Positions 18,501-26,501 of a stretch of DNA of 64,000 bases are shown here, one piece after another. Source of the DNA: Acidobacteriota bacterium (lineage in GTDB: Bacteria > Acidobacteriota > Terriglobia > Acidiferrales > UBA7541); the NCBI GenBank assembly GCA_021324935.1, contig JAJPIE010000023.1, positions 1-64,000 on the forward strand, in the 5' to 3' direction. Each line of letters starts with the position of its first letter. The stretch's first letter is position 1. The notes under the pieces were generated by a model. That model did not search any database and was not told the DNA's origin. It saw nothing but the letters and a program-made list of their open reading frames with translations. The translations under genes and the position numbers were made by a program.

Positions 18501-19512
18501 GCACCACGCCGTCGGAATCGAGAATGTAACTCGACCGGCTGGATAAATTGGCGGCGTGAAAATCCTCGAAACCCAGCGCGATGTTGTCTCCCGCAAAGTT
18601 CCCTTTCCCGCTGATCTTTCCGGAGTTCAGTGTTCCTTCGCCTCGCAGATCGATTCTTCCCAGCGGCACCTCCGGCGTGCGAAACGCCTCGCGAATGTCC
18701 AGCAAGTCCAGCCACCCGCGATACCGGTAAGTCCAATCGGGCGATTCCAGATTTTTCGTTTGCGCCTGCAAATCGAAATGCGAGCGCCCCACATCAACGA
18801 TGGCCTGTTCCACGGTGAAGCCGTCCGGACTCAGCGAAAATTTCCCCGATACGTTCGCGGGGATGGGAACATCGCGGCGCCGCGCCAACTCAATCGAATC
18901 CCAATCCAGTGTTCCGATGTACAGCGGGCGCGCCGGATTCGCGCTTCCCGTGATCGTCAGCCGCAAATCGCCGCCTTCCATTGCCACGAGACGACGCAGA
19001 TTGTTGTAGAGGAACCACCCGTCGCGGATATCCACTTGCCTCACGTGCAAATCCAGAAGCGTTTGCTGCAGAGGCGCTTTCGACGGTTTTCTCTCGAGCG
19101 TTGGCAAGTTGTTGCTGCCGTCCCTCTGGACCAGCACGTGGACGCGCGGCGAGACGAGGAGGAGGTCATCCAGCGAAACGCGGCGGCCCCAGAAGGAGTC
19201 GATGCGCAGCCCGAGTCTTGCCTGCTCCGCGCTGAACAGCGGCTCGGTATCCAACGGCTCTTTGCCGTGAATCACTAGGCCGTTGACCGTGGCGTTCAAC
19301 GAAAACCAGCCAACCGAAACGGTGCGCACTTCCACACGCGCGCCGGTCAATTTCTGCAGCCGATTGATCAGCAAGTGCCGCAGCAGTGGATTGGCCAGGC
19401 CGCTGCCCAGCGCAATTACGCCGGCGGCCACCGCGGCGATGGTCCACACACCCAGCATCCACAGGGCGTGTTCCACCCAAAGAATCTTCCGCCAGCGCGA
19501 CTCCTTCGTCAT
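15508..19512 (-). CDS. tamB: translocation/assembly module TamB (DUF490) protein
   Basis: A 1,334-residue inner-membrane-anchored protein with one N-terminal transmembrane helix (about residues 15-37), an AsmA-like start, and a very long beta-rich body. It ends in a DUF490 domain with the terminal residues GTFGMDIKIKKRFP. TamB bridges the periplasm and works with an Omp85 partner in outer-membrane protein insertion or phospholipid transport. Its ATG overlaps the stop of the SurA-like gene by four bases, and the Omp85 gene lies just before that, so the complete machine is one operon. Confidence 0.92.
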   Translation of the reverse strand: MTKESRWRKILWVEHALWMLGVWTIAAVAAGVIALGSGLANPLLRHLLINRLQKLTGARVEVRTVSVGWFSLNATVNGLVIHGKEPLDTEPLFSAEQARLGLRIDSFWGRRVSLDDLLLVSPRVHVLVQRDGSNNLPTLERKPSKAPLQQTLLDLHVRQVDIRDGWFLYNNLRRLVAMEGGDLRLTITGSANPARPLYIGTLDWDSIELARRRDVPIPANVSGKFSLSPDGFTVEQAIVDVGRSHFDLQAQTKNLESPDWTYRYRGWLDLLDIREAFRTPEVPLGRIDLRGEGTLNSGKISGKGNFAGDNIALGFEDFHAANLSSRSSYILDSDGVVLPDFAAYAMGGSVKGRVTMKFDGLKFRAETKVQGVRLGEVTPAIDHAGFPIDSLHWDSVITADTVETWHDNFREFDISARMHWDVPDQVLPGHMPVTSEAALRYRYGVDTLQIDLFDFETPTSRGNFNGVLHPKTTSLDARLDIGSLAAWDDFIHAIAGDKPGTPAAKTVIDGSVQWSGKIAGPSGGPTFTGHLQGERVRYDNFLLDSLDADLSYSPAQLAISRGRARRGAMEAGIEGQLQLTDWEFRPDNAWESELDLEKVPLQELEKLAGWKYSVEGLLTGQFHGRGTRAAPALTGLLDLADANVYTVPFNRLRGQLTVMPDEVRLSNAELRFFAPGTEKTGGAGIVTGAVAYRFADGALTTDLVGASLPLANFRRIKAAGLPVDGQISFRLKSSGQARAPVADGSFRVVDFQVGSEVIGSFEGDLQSDGKLMQLKLGSAMTEGAIGGGINLGLEDPLPLDGKITIRNINLDPYLLSSLHVEKFPGHGVADGDITFKGELRNPETLTVDGNFSRLAINYGGVQLENQGPIHLTSTRDSLKIVSMSLKGTDTNAEMTGSVQFTGRRTVSLKLNGSVDLRLLSAYIPGVGVAGHADMNASFGGTLDRPRIVGRVKLIDASVRSADFPTGLSNVKGDLVFDANRLFFDNVTGEAGGGLITLSGAANYSEKPLRYDISAKTDRIRIRYPEGMSWLVGGSLRLSGTLDGGLLSGKVVVQRVNLSEGIESVGSLTSSSGTSTTSTFLRNLQLDVEGSSSPDARMEWPGAHLEAESNLRVRGTADHPILLGHIHVLSGDLFFRDSHYKVNRGDLNFANPFRLDPVINFEATTTIQQYEITLNFTGQASKMSLSYRSDPPLPGNDIITLLAMGQTSSEATMRAGATGQTGPAGNAGATALLSEAISSQLGGRVERLFGITRFRVDPGLAGVGSTGSGQNVAARVTVEQQVTPNLAVTYVSNVSSTQQQVIQIEYNVTRNISVVALRDQNGTFGMDIKIKKRFP

Positions 19513-20156
19513 TGCACCTTCTCGTTCAACAAAATCTCGACGCGCACACGCGTGCGGCTTTCCTTCAGCCAGCGGTCCGCCTGTTCGTTAACCGCCTTTT
19601 GGACCAGCGCTTCCTGGATAAAATCCCGTGCGTTGTCGAGTGGTGGCGGCGTTTGTCCCCGCGACTCTGCCCGTGGCACCACGCGCGTCTTGTAAAACTC
19701 CTCGATGGCCTTCTCATCGATTTGGATCACCGGGCGGAATCGGCTGTCCAGGTAATTGCTCAAATAGAGCTGCGCGGTCACGAACTTGCGAATCTGCTCA
19801 TCGCTCATTGCGCTCTGCGCTTTTCGCGCCTCATACTCCTCCGGAGAAGAAAACGATCGCTTCAGCCTTTCGATGCTTCGGTTGATTTCCTCCTCCGATG
19901 GCTGGGGAAACCGTGCTACGCTGGCTTCGCTGCGTACAATCCACTGGTCGATCAAGCGGTCCAGAATCTCCGCATCGCTCTGTGGCTTGCCGTCCAGGAA
20001 CGTCTGATACCGCGCGAGCTGTTGCACGTCACTCATCAGAATGATGTCCGATTCCACCTTTGCGACGATTCGGTCCACCACTTCCTGAGCGGAGGCTCCG
20101 CCTGCGGCCGTCGCCAGTGCCAGGAGCATCGCCGCCTCTGCAATCCAGTGGCGCAT
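19509..20156 (-). CDS. SurA-like periplasmic chaperone (peptidyl-prolyl isomerase N-terminal domain type)
   Basis: A 215-residue protein. Its ATG at 20156 shares one base with the stop of the Omp85 gene (TGATG). A signal peptide (ending GASAQ) is followed by EVVDRIVAKVESDIILMSDVQ, the SurA N-terminal signature, and a helical chaperone core. No parvulin isomerase domain follows, so this is a short chaperone-only form about half the length of SurA. It sits between BamA/TamA-like and TamB genes and probably escorts their clients across the periplasm. Confidence 0.85.
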   Translation of the reverse strand: MRHWIAEAAMLLALATAAGGASAQEVVDRIVAKVESDIILMSDVQQLARYQTFLDGKPQSDAEILDRLIDQWIVRSEASVARFPQPSEEEINRSIERLKRSFSSPEEYEARKAQSAMSDEQIRKFVTAQLYLSNYLDSRFRPVIQIDEKAIEEFYKTRVVPRAESRGQTPPPLDNARDFIQEALVQKAVNEQADRWLKESRTRVRVEILLNEKVQ

Positions 20157-23100
20157 CAGAAGCTCGAGCCCAGGTTGAAGAAAATCTGGAATCTTTGCAG
20201 GTGCGTGCCCTGCTGGCAGAACGCGATACTGCTCTGGCACGGAATCACGAATTCCGCAGGATTCAACTGATAGCCCAAATCGATGCGGATGGGCCCGATC
20301 GGCGTGGCATATCGCAAGCCAAAGCCCACCGTGTTCGAAAAGTAGTTCAACTCGTTCGTGCAGTTGGATACGCAGCGCGTTGGGTTGAATGGGCCGGGCG
20401 CCTGGCCCGGATACGCGGGCACAAAAACGGGCTTCGGCGGCGACCATCGCAGCGTGATGCGGCTCGCCCGGCTGTAAACGTTGCCGCCGTCGTAGAACAG
20501 CGCGCCACCCAGCTTCGTACCGACAATCGGCAACTTCAGCGGAAAGCGGATCTCCTGATTCAGGAGCAACAGGGCCTGTCCGCCGATCGGAAAACCGGTC
20601 AGCGCGTCGCGCGGCCCGGCCTGGTTGAGCGCGAATCCCCGCAGGGAAGTGCCGCCTCCGGCAAACAGGCGTTCCGGCAGCGGGATAACCTGCGGAAGTG
20701 GCGCCTGCGTTGGCGCGGGGAACGTGAGAGAAACCGTATTCGCGAATGGCTGCAAAATTCCGAGTCGCAGCGAACGCGCGAAATTCCAGTCTTTGCCAAT
20801 CGGCGTGTACGTGGAATTTTGGAGGAAGTAGCGCATGAAACTCGCGCTCGAGCCGATCGAGGTCGACGCCATGCTCACGTCCGCGCTGGTCGAAGATCCT
20901 TTCGTCGCGTCCGCCGGATTGTCGCGCGTGTCGCGGAAATAGGTCGCGCCGAACTGCGAAACCAGCGTCGGCTGGTTGAATAGCGGCACTTCCTCCGCGG
21001 GAATATTCAGGTTGCTGACTGTCACTTTGCGAAAAGCGTAGCGAAACAGAAACGACGAGCGCGGCGTGAACTGATCCGTGATCTGCAGGTTTCCTTCATA
21101 CCGCGTCTGGCCAAAGGTGTTGATATCCTGTGTTTTTTCCACGTACGCCGTCGCTTGGAGGCTCAATTTTGGATCGTTGAACGTGTTCGGCGCCGTGTAA
21201 GCCAGCAGCGCGCGGCCTTGAATCGTACTGCCGCGAAGCTTTAGCGCCAGCGAGTCCGCGCGGCCGGTTACATTTTCTTTCGAAATTTCCAGGATGCCCC
21301 GCGGTGCCGCTTGAATTTCTCCGCCCGTGGGATCCGTAGTGCTCGCGAGTCGCTGAACTTCGAATCCGCCGCCGTAGGCAAGGGTATAGCGCTTCGCTTC
21401 TTCCACCTGCACCACGACGTCTTTCTCCGGATCGCTGCCGTTGGCGTTTTGCGGCTCGATGGTCACGCGATTGAAGATGCCCAGGTTGTAAAGTTTCTGC
21501 TGCGAAAGCACCACATCCCCTTCGCGCAGCGGCCCTCCCGGCTTCACTCGCACTTCGCGCCGGATCACCCGCGGCCGTGTGTGCGTATACCCGGTCACGA
21601 ACACGCGCTTGACCAGGACTTGCGGGCCTTCCTCGATTCGATAGACCAGCTTTACCGGTTCCGCGCGCTCGATCGCATATCTTCGTCTCTCCCCGGTCAG
21701 CTTTTCCTTGGCCGTCTTTTCCTTTGCGAGTTCGGCTTTTGTTTCGGGCGAATCGTCCGGCTCCGCCGTGTAGCTAAAGGTGGCGTTCGGAAAACCCTGG
21801 TTGTAGTAGAGCGCCAGCACGTTGTCGCGATCGCCGGCAACGTTGATATCCGAATACGGTTGTCCTGGCAGCGAGCCCAGCACTCCCCGGATTTCTTCCT
21901 CCGAAATCGCGTGCGCGCCTTCCACCTTCAGACTCGAAACCAGCGTCTGCTTTCCTTCGTCGATGTTGAACCGCGCAATCAGCCCGCCCGTTTTTTCCTT
22001 CGTCACCTCATCCACCTGCGCGTCCACTTTCGCCGAAAGGAATCCGTTGGAGATATAGAGATTCCTCATCGACAGCGCATCGCCTTCCATGAGGCGGCGG
22101 CTGAATCGCGGCCGCGTGAACCGGCTGGTCGGCGCAATCGTCAGCCGGCTTTTGAGCAGCTCGGTGCTGAAGTACCGGTTGCCGCTGAATTGGATCTGCG
22201 TCAGTTCGTGACGCATTCCACGCTGCACGGAATAGGTGATCAGTTCTTCGGTGCCCTTCCAGCCCGATTTTCCTCCCTCCAGCTCGCGGGACGCCACGGC
22301 GTAGTCCACTTTTGCATCGAAGTACCCCTCGCGTTCCATGCGTTCGCGGATGTTCTTCTTTCCCTCTTCCAGCAGATCGGTGTCCACCGAACCTTCCTGG
22401 TAGACCGGAATCATTCGTTTCAGGTCGCGCTTGGAGAACTTCACCCCGGTTACCGTCACTTGCACGCGCGGCCCTTCGGTAACCTCCACCACCAGCGGCA
22501 GCGTGTTGTCCGTTGGATCGTACTCTCCTCGCCGCGCGGAAACTCCCGCGCTCAAATGCCCCGACTTTTCCAGGAATTTCCGGATGCGGTCCAGACCGGA
22601 TTGTACTTTGCCGATCGTCAGTTCGCTTCCTGGCTTGAGCTTGAACCGTGCCAGGATTTCGGCATCCCGGAATTCCGAATTGTTGATGAAGTGGATGTTT
22701 TTGGCGTGCACGCGCGGCCCTGGATCGAGACTCACAACAAGATCGATCTCGCGGGTTTCCGGGTGCGGGCGCTCCTCCACACTGATCTTCGCCCGATAAA
22801 ACCCTTCTTCCCGCAGCGTGTCTTGCAGGCGATTCACGGCGTCCTTCACGTCCTGTTCGCGGTAGGTTTGTCCCAGGGAAATCTGCATGGCCGCCACGGC
22901 GGAGGCTTCCGTTGGTGGAGGCTTCAGTCCGTGAATCAACACCTGACTGAAATAAAAATTCTGGCGGGCAACGAAATCCAGCCGGATGCCTTCGCCTTCG
23001 GGATACGCCACGGCGCGCAAGTCAGCGTAATTACCCGTCTGATAGAGGGTGCGAATGCTCGCGGCCACCTGCGCGGCTTCCATGGGCTCGCCGACATGAA

Positions 23101-23305
23101 CAGAGAGTCCTTGTGGCTCGGCCTGGAGCACTTTGCCGTCTTCCCCCACCACGCGAATCGCCACGATCTTTGGAGCTTCTGTCTTGGGATTACCTTGGAA
23201 GATTTCCGCCGCCGGGGCGTGCCCGCCCGCCCCTCCCCGCGTCACCGCGAGGAGGAAAATCGCTCGCAAACCCTTGCTACACCGGCATTTCATGCGTTCC
23301 ATCAC
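20156..23305 (-). CDS. Omp85 (BamA/TamA-family) outer membrane protein
   Basis: A 1,049-residue protein with an N-terminal signal segment, several POTRA repeats over roughly residues 45-620 (for example RVQVTVTGVKFSKRDLKRM and KQTLVSSLKVEGAHAISEE) and a C-terminal Omp85 barrel. The barrel carries the diagnostic GGGTSLRGF motif, and the protein ends in Phe (FFNLGSSF), the outer-membrane insertion signal. With more POTRA-like units than TamA and TamB next door, it is either a BamA paralogue or an expanded TamA. The start is uncertain because GTG 23305 and ATG 23302 are adjacent and neither has a clear ribosome-binding site. Confidence 0.92.
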   Translation of the reverse strand: MMERMKCRCSKGLRAIFLLAVTRGGAGGHAPAAEIFQGNPKTEAPKIVAIRVVGEDGKVLQAEPQGLSVHVGEPMEAAQVAASIRTLYQTGNYADLRAVAYPEGEGIRLDFVARQNFYFSQVLIHGLKPPPTEASAVAAMQISLGQTYREQDVKDAVNRLQDTLREEGFYRAKISVEERPHPETREIDLVVSLDPGPRVHAKNIHFINNSEFRDAEILARFKLKPGSELTIGKVQSGLDRIRKFLEKSGHLSAGVSARRGEYDPTDNTLPLVVEVTEGPRVQVTVTGVKFSKRDLKRMIPVYQEGSVDTDLLEEGKKNIRERMEREGYFDAKVDYAVASRELEGGKSGWKGTEELITYSVQRGMRHELTQIQFSGNRYFSTELLKSRLTIAPTSRFTRPRFSRRLMEGDALSMRNLYISNGFLSAKVDAQVDEVTKEKTGGLIARFNIDEGKQTLVSSLKVEGAHAISEEEIRGVLGSLPGQPYSDINVAGDRDNVLALYYNQGFPNATFSYTAEPDDSPETKAELAKEKTAKEKLTGERRRYAIERAEPVKLVYRIEEGPQVLVKRVFVTGYTHTRPRVIRREVRVKPGGPLREGDVVLSQQKLYNLGIFNRVTIEPQNANGSDPEKDVVVQVEEAKRYTLAYGGGFEVQRLASTTDPTGGEIQAAPRGILEISKENVTGRADSLALKLRGSTIQGRALLAYTAPNTFNDPKLSLQATAYVEKTQDINTFGQTRYEGNLQITDQFTPRSSFLFRYAFRKVTVSNLNIPAEEVPLFNQPTLVSQFGATYFRDTRDNPADATKGSSTSADVSMASTSIGSSASFMRYFLQNSTYTPIGKDWNFARSLRLGILQPFANTVSLTFPAPTQAPLPQVIPLPERLFAGGGTSLRGFALNQAGPRDALTGFPIGGQALLLLNQEIRFPLKLPIVGTKLGGALFYDGGNVYSRASRITLRWSPPKPVFVPAYPGQAPGPFNPTRCVSNCTNELNYFSNTVGFGLRYATPIGPIRIDLGYQLNPAEFVIPCQSSIAFCQQGTHLQRFQIFFNLGSSF

Positions 23306-23402
23306 TCAGACGAAGGGTAGCACACGCGCGTTGCCTCCCCAGGTCGCTTTGGCGCTATGATGAAGAGGAAAAGACTGCTGCAATGCTGGGATTCTATTTT
23401 AC

Positions 23403-24428
23403 GTGACTCCTTCACTCAGCGAGAAATATTCCCGTCAAATGTTGTTTGCGGGTATCGGGCGCGAGGGCCAGGAGCGCCTGCTGGCCTCGAGCGCCGTCCT
23501 TGTGGGCTGCGGCGCGATTGGCGCGGCCCTGGCGAACCTCCTGGTGCGCGCCGGCCTCGGCCGCTTGCGCATCCTGGATCGCGACTTCGTCGAGCCCTCC
23601 AACCTCCAGCGCCAAATTCTCTTTGACGAATCCGACGCTCGCGAGGCGCTGCCGAAAGCCGTGGCGGCGGAACGCAAGCTGCGCGCCTTGAATTCGGACA
23701 TCCAAATCGAGGGAATCGTCGCCGACCTGAATCCCCGCAATATCCGCGAGCACCTTCCCGGATTTCCCCTGATCCTCGACGGCACGGATAACTTCGAAAC
23801 CCGCTTCCTGATCAATGACTTCGCCGTGCAAGCAGCAACGCCCTGGATTTACTCCGCCGCCGTCGCCAGCTATGGTCTCACTATGGTTATCCGACCGGGA
23901 CAAACCGCGTGCCTTGCTTGCCTGATGAACTCTGCCGGTGCCGCGGGAATCGAAGAGACCTGCGACACCATCGGGGTCCTTGGACCCGTGGTCAATCTCG
24001 TCGCGTCGCTCGCTGCCGGCGAAGCCCTCAAGTTTCTATCCGGCAATGAGAATAGCCTGCACAACCGCCTGGTTTCTTGCGACGTCTGGAGCGGCCGCTT
24101 CCAAACCATCCATCCAGAACGGAATCCCCGCTGCCGTGTCTGCTCCTTGGGCGAATTCGTCTATCTCGAGGGGCTGGCCCAGCCGCATATCACCATGTGC
24201 GGCCGCGATTCGGTCCAGATCCACGAGCGGCGCCGCACCCTCGACCTTCTCGCCCTGCAGCAGCGCCTGGCGCCACTGATTCCCGGCGTCCGCCAGAACG
24301 GCTTCCTCCTTCGTTTTCAGGTGCCTCCCTATGAAATGACGGTCTTCAGCGACGGCCGCGCCATCCTGAAAGGCACGAAGGACCCCGCAGTCGCCCGCTC
24401 GCTCTACGCCAGATATATCGGTGCTTGA
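23403..24428 (+). CDS. ThiF/MoeB/HesA-family adenylyltransferase
   Basis: A 341-residue E1-like enzyme with a GTG start. The nucleotide-binding GCGAIGAALANLLVRAG is at residues 35-51, followed by DRDFVEPSNLQRQ and the DGTDNFETRFLINDF motif. CLAC and CRVC supply the four zinc cysteines. Such enzymes adenylate the C-terminal glycine of a ubiquitin-like sulfur carrier for thiamine or molybdopterin synthesis. The last ~80 residues are a small domain with a beta-grasp-like end rather than a rhodanese domain. No ThiS or MoaD gene is adjacent, so the partner is unknown. It is transcribed divergently from the Omp85 operon. Confidence 0.88.
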   Translation: MTPSLSEKYSRQMLFAGIGREGQERLLASSAVLVGCGAIGAALANLLVRAGLGRLRILDRDFVEPSNLQRQILFDESDAREALPKAVAAERKLRALNSDIQIEGIVADLNPRNIREHLPGFPLILDGTDNFETRFLINDFAVQAATPWIYSAAVASYGLTMVIRPGQTACLACLMNSAGAAGIEETCDTIGVLGPVVNLVASLAAGEALKFLSGNENSLHNRLVSCDVWSGRFQTIHPERNPRCRVCSLGEFVYLEGLAQPHITMCGRDSVQIHERRRTLDLLALQQRLAPLIPGVRQNGFLLRFQVPPYEMTVFSDGRAILKGTKDPAVARSLYARYIGA

Positions 24429-24434
24429 AACGCC

Positions 24435-24782
24435 TTAGCGGAAGATGCCGCCGCGGCCTGCCGGGGTGCGCATGGAGGCGCGGTCGAGGTTTTCCCGCAG
24501 GTTCATTAGCGTCAAAAACGTGCTTAACACCCGGGCTTTCAGGTCATCGGTCAGGTGCAGCCCGCTGGTGGCCACGCGCGCCAGGGACTCGCCGTTGCTG
24601 GTGATGAACTTCATGATCTCCCGCTGGCGATCCTGCGGCGTGTTGCCCAGGGCCGTCTCCCGGCGCATTTCCGCGCAACTCGATTCCAGCGACAGCGTGA
24701 AGTGGAGGATGCACAGCTTGAGGTCCGCCAGGGCGGCGGGTACGTCGTGCTTGCATCCGGCAATGTGGCAGGTCTCGCTCAT
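24435..24782 (-). CDS. hypothetical protein with Cys/His-rich N-terminus
   Basis: A 115-residue protein from the ATG at 24782. The N-terminus (CHIAGCKHDV, then LCILHF about 15 residues later) has a C-x4-C ... C-x2-H arrangement that may bind zinc. The remainder is helical and charged, including ESSCAEMRRE and LNLRENLDR-like segments. It is convergent with the ThiF-like gene with a six-base gap. An upstream in-frame extension to 25148 overlaps the argR promoter and is not credible. Function unknown. Confidence 0.6.
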   Translation of the reverse strand: MSETCHIAGCKHDVPAALADLKLCILHFTLSLESSCAEMRRETALGNTPQDRQREIMKFITSNGESLARVATSGLHLTDDLKARVLSTFLTLMNLRENLDRASMRTPAGRGGIFR

Positions 24783-24971
24783 GGCCCAAAAAACTTGATT
24801 GCTGATTCGTAACATTCTTGGAGCCGAAAATCCAGCAAACATCTGCGTGCTGCGGCGTATGAAGTAGCTGCCCGCCTCCCGCGCGGCCCTGTCCCGCCGG
24901 CCAGGTTCTCGCTGTACGGCCTCCTTGCCGCCTCCTCCGGGCAATGCATCCCGCTTTTTGCGAAAAAATGT

Positions 24972-25007
24972 TTGACAACCGCCGCTTCTGAAATGTATAA
25001 ATATACA
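24972..25007 (+). promoter_or_regulatory. argR promoter with overlapping ARG-box-like palindrome
   Basis: A -35 TTGACA (24972-24977) is followed, 18 bases later, by -10 TATAAA (24996-25001). The -10 lies inside TGTATA-AA-TATACA (24994-25007), a perfect 6-bp inverted repeat that resembles the AT-rich palindromes bound by ArgR/AhrC. A repressor here would block the polymerase directly. The predicted transcript start is only about 16 bases before the argR ATG. Confidence 0.65.
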
Positions 25008-25023
25008 GTCAAATGCATATTTC

Positions 25024-25473
25024 ATGAGCGCCACCAAAACATTCCGCCACGGGCAAATCCTTCGGCTGGTTTCCAGCGAGCGCATCGCCAACCAGGAGGA
25101 CCTGCGCCGCCGCCTGGCCCAGCAGCGCCTTCGCGTCACGCAAGCCACGCTCTCCCGCGATTTGCAGGAGCTGAAGCTCGTGAAGACGACGGAAGGCTAC
25201 AAAACCGGCGCGGCGCTGCCGGAAGAGGCGCCCGCCGCTCCACCGCTCACTCGCGCGCTCAAGGAGTTCCTGTTGGATATTCGCCCGGCCGAGAACCTGC
25301 TGGTCCTAAAGACTCCACCAAGCGGCGCGCAGCCCCTGGCCGCTGCCGTCGACGCCGCCAAATTTCCGGAAATTGCCGGCACCATCGCGGGCGACGACAC
25401 CGTCCTGATCATCACCCCCAACCGCAAAACCCGCGAATCCCTGCAGAAAAAAATCGAAACGCAGGTGAAATGA
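25024..25473 (+). CDS. argR: arginine repressor ArgR
   Basis: A 149-residue regulator, the normal length of the family. The winged-helix DNA-binding domain (about 1-70) has QEDLRRRLAQQRLRVTQATLSRDLQELKLVK, where SRDL is the ArgR signature. The C-terminal oligomerisation and arginine-binding domain (about 80-149) has TIAGDDTVLIITPN, the conserved GDDT motif. There is no Shine-Dalgarno sequence before the ATG. Its stop overlaps the argC start (ATGA), making it the first gene of the arginine operon, which it presumably represses with arginine as corepressor. Confidence 0.95.
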   Translation: MSATKTFRHGQILRLVSSERIANQEDLRRRLAQQRLRVTQATLSRDLQELKLVKTTEGYKTGAALPEEAPAAPPLTRALKEFLLDIRPAENLLVLKTPPSGAQPLAAAVDAAKFPEIAGTIAGDDTVLIITPNRKTRESLQKKIETQVK

Positions 25474-26501
25474 GAGATCCCCGCAGCATCGCCGTCATTG
25501 GTGTCACTGGCTACACGGGCTTTGAGCTGGCCACCCTCCTGCTCCGCCATCCGGGAATCGCCAAGCCGCACTTCTATGTGCGTGAAACACACGGAGCGCA
25601 CTGTCTTTCACAGTTGTTCCCTCAGTTGCGCAGCTGGGGTGAAGCGCCGTTGAGGCCTCTCTCTGTGGAAGCGATTGCACGGAGCAATGCCGGAACAGCC
25701 TTCTTGGCCACGCCGCACGAAGTCTCCACCGAACTCGCGCCGGAGTTCCTGGATGCCGGCCTCCGTGTCATCGATCTGAGCGGCGCTTTCCGATTTGCCT
25801 CCGCGGACACATTTTCCGCCTGGTATAAGCTGCCTACCCCACACGCCTCTCGGCTCGGTGATGCCGTCTATGGCCTGCCCGAGCTTTACTCCGAGCGGCT
25901 CGGCTCGGCAAAACTCATCGCGAATCCCGGCTGCTACGCCACCAGCGTTATTCTGGCGCTCCACCCTTTGCGGCAGGCGGGGCTGCTCGCGCCCGGGCAT
26001 ACCATTGTCTGCGATTGCAAATCCGGTGCCAGCGGTGCAGGCAAGGAACTTCGCCGCGACCTGCATTTCGTCGAGCTGGAGGGGAATTTCCGCGCCTACA
26101 ACCTCTTCGGGCACCGGCACACTCCGGAAATTCTCGAGCACACCGGCCTTCCGGAATCCCAGGTGGTTTTCTCAACGCATCTGCTTCCCATTCCACGCGG
26201 CATTTTGTCTTCGATTTACGCGACCCTTGCGGAAGCGCATACGCCCCAGGATATCGAAGCCATTTATCGCAAGTTTTTTGCGGGGCGCGCGTTGGTCCGC
26301 ATCCATCCGGCGGGCACGCTGCCGGAGGTTCAGCACGTCGTAAAAAGCAATTTTTGCGACATTGGTTTCGCGCTGCATGCGGACGGGAAGCGTCTCGTCG
26401 TTGTCTCTTGCCTCGACAATCTGGGCAAGGGCGCGGCCGGTCAGGCGGTCCAGAACCTGAATCTCACGCTCGGACTCGAAGAAAGGACGGGGCTGGTATG
26501 A
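25470..26501 (+). CDS. argC: N-acetyl-gamma-glutamyl-phosphate reductase
   Basis: A 343-residue enzyme that reduces N-acetylglutamyl phosphate to the semialdehyde with NADPH, the third step of arginine synthesis. The Rossmann start is IAVIGVTGYTGFELATLL, the catalytic cysteine lies in NPGCYATS (near residue 151), and FGHRHTPEI holds a conserved His. The ATG at 25470 overlaps argR by four bases, and the stop overlaps argB by four bases, so the three are translationally coupled. Confidence 0.96.
   Translation: MRDPRSIAVIGVTGYTGFELATLLLRHPGIAKPHFYVRETHGAHCLSQLFPQLRSWGEAPLRPLSVEAIARSNAGTAFLATPHEVSTELAPEFLDAGLRVIDLSGAFRFASADTFSAWYKLPTPHASRLGDAVYGLPELYSERLGSAKLIANPGCYATSVILALHPLRQAGLLAPGHTIVCDCKSGASGAGKELRRDLHFVELEGNFRAYNLFGHRHTPEILEHTGLPESQVVFSTHLLPIPRGILSSIYATLAEAHTPQDIEAIYRKFFAGRALVRIHPAGTLPEVQHVVKSNFCDIGFALHADGKRLVVVSCLDNLGKGAAGQAVQNLNLTLGLEERTGLV

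Noticed and set aside
21311..23320. A 669-codon open frame on the plus strand opposite the Omp85 gene
   Set aside because: It is antisense to a gene with clear domains; its composition is that of a GC-rich shadow frame and no protein motif appears.
24972..26501. A longer N-terminal extension of ArgC read through argR
   Set aside because: The ArgC fold starts at 25470 with a four-base overlap; the extension is argR in another frame.
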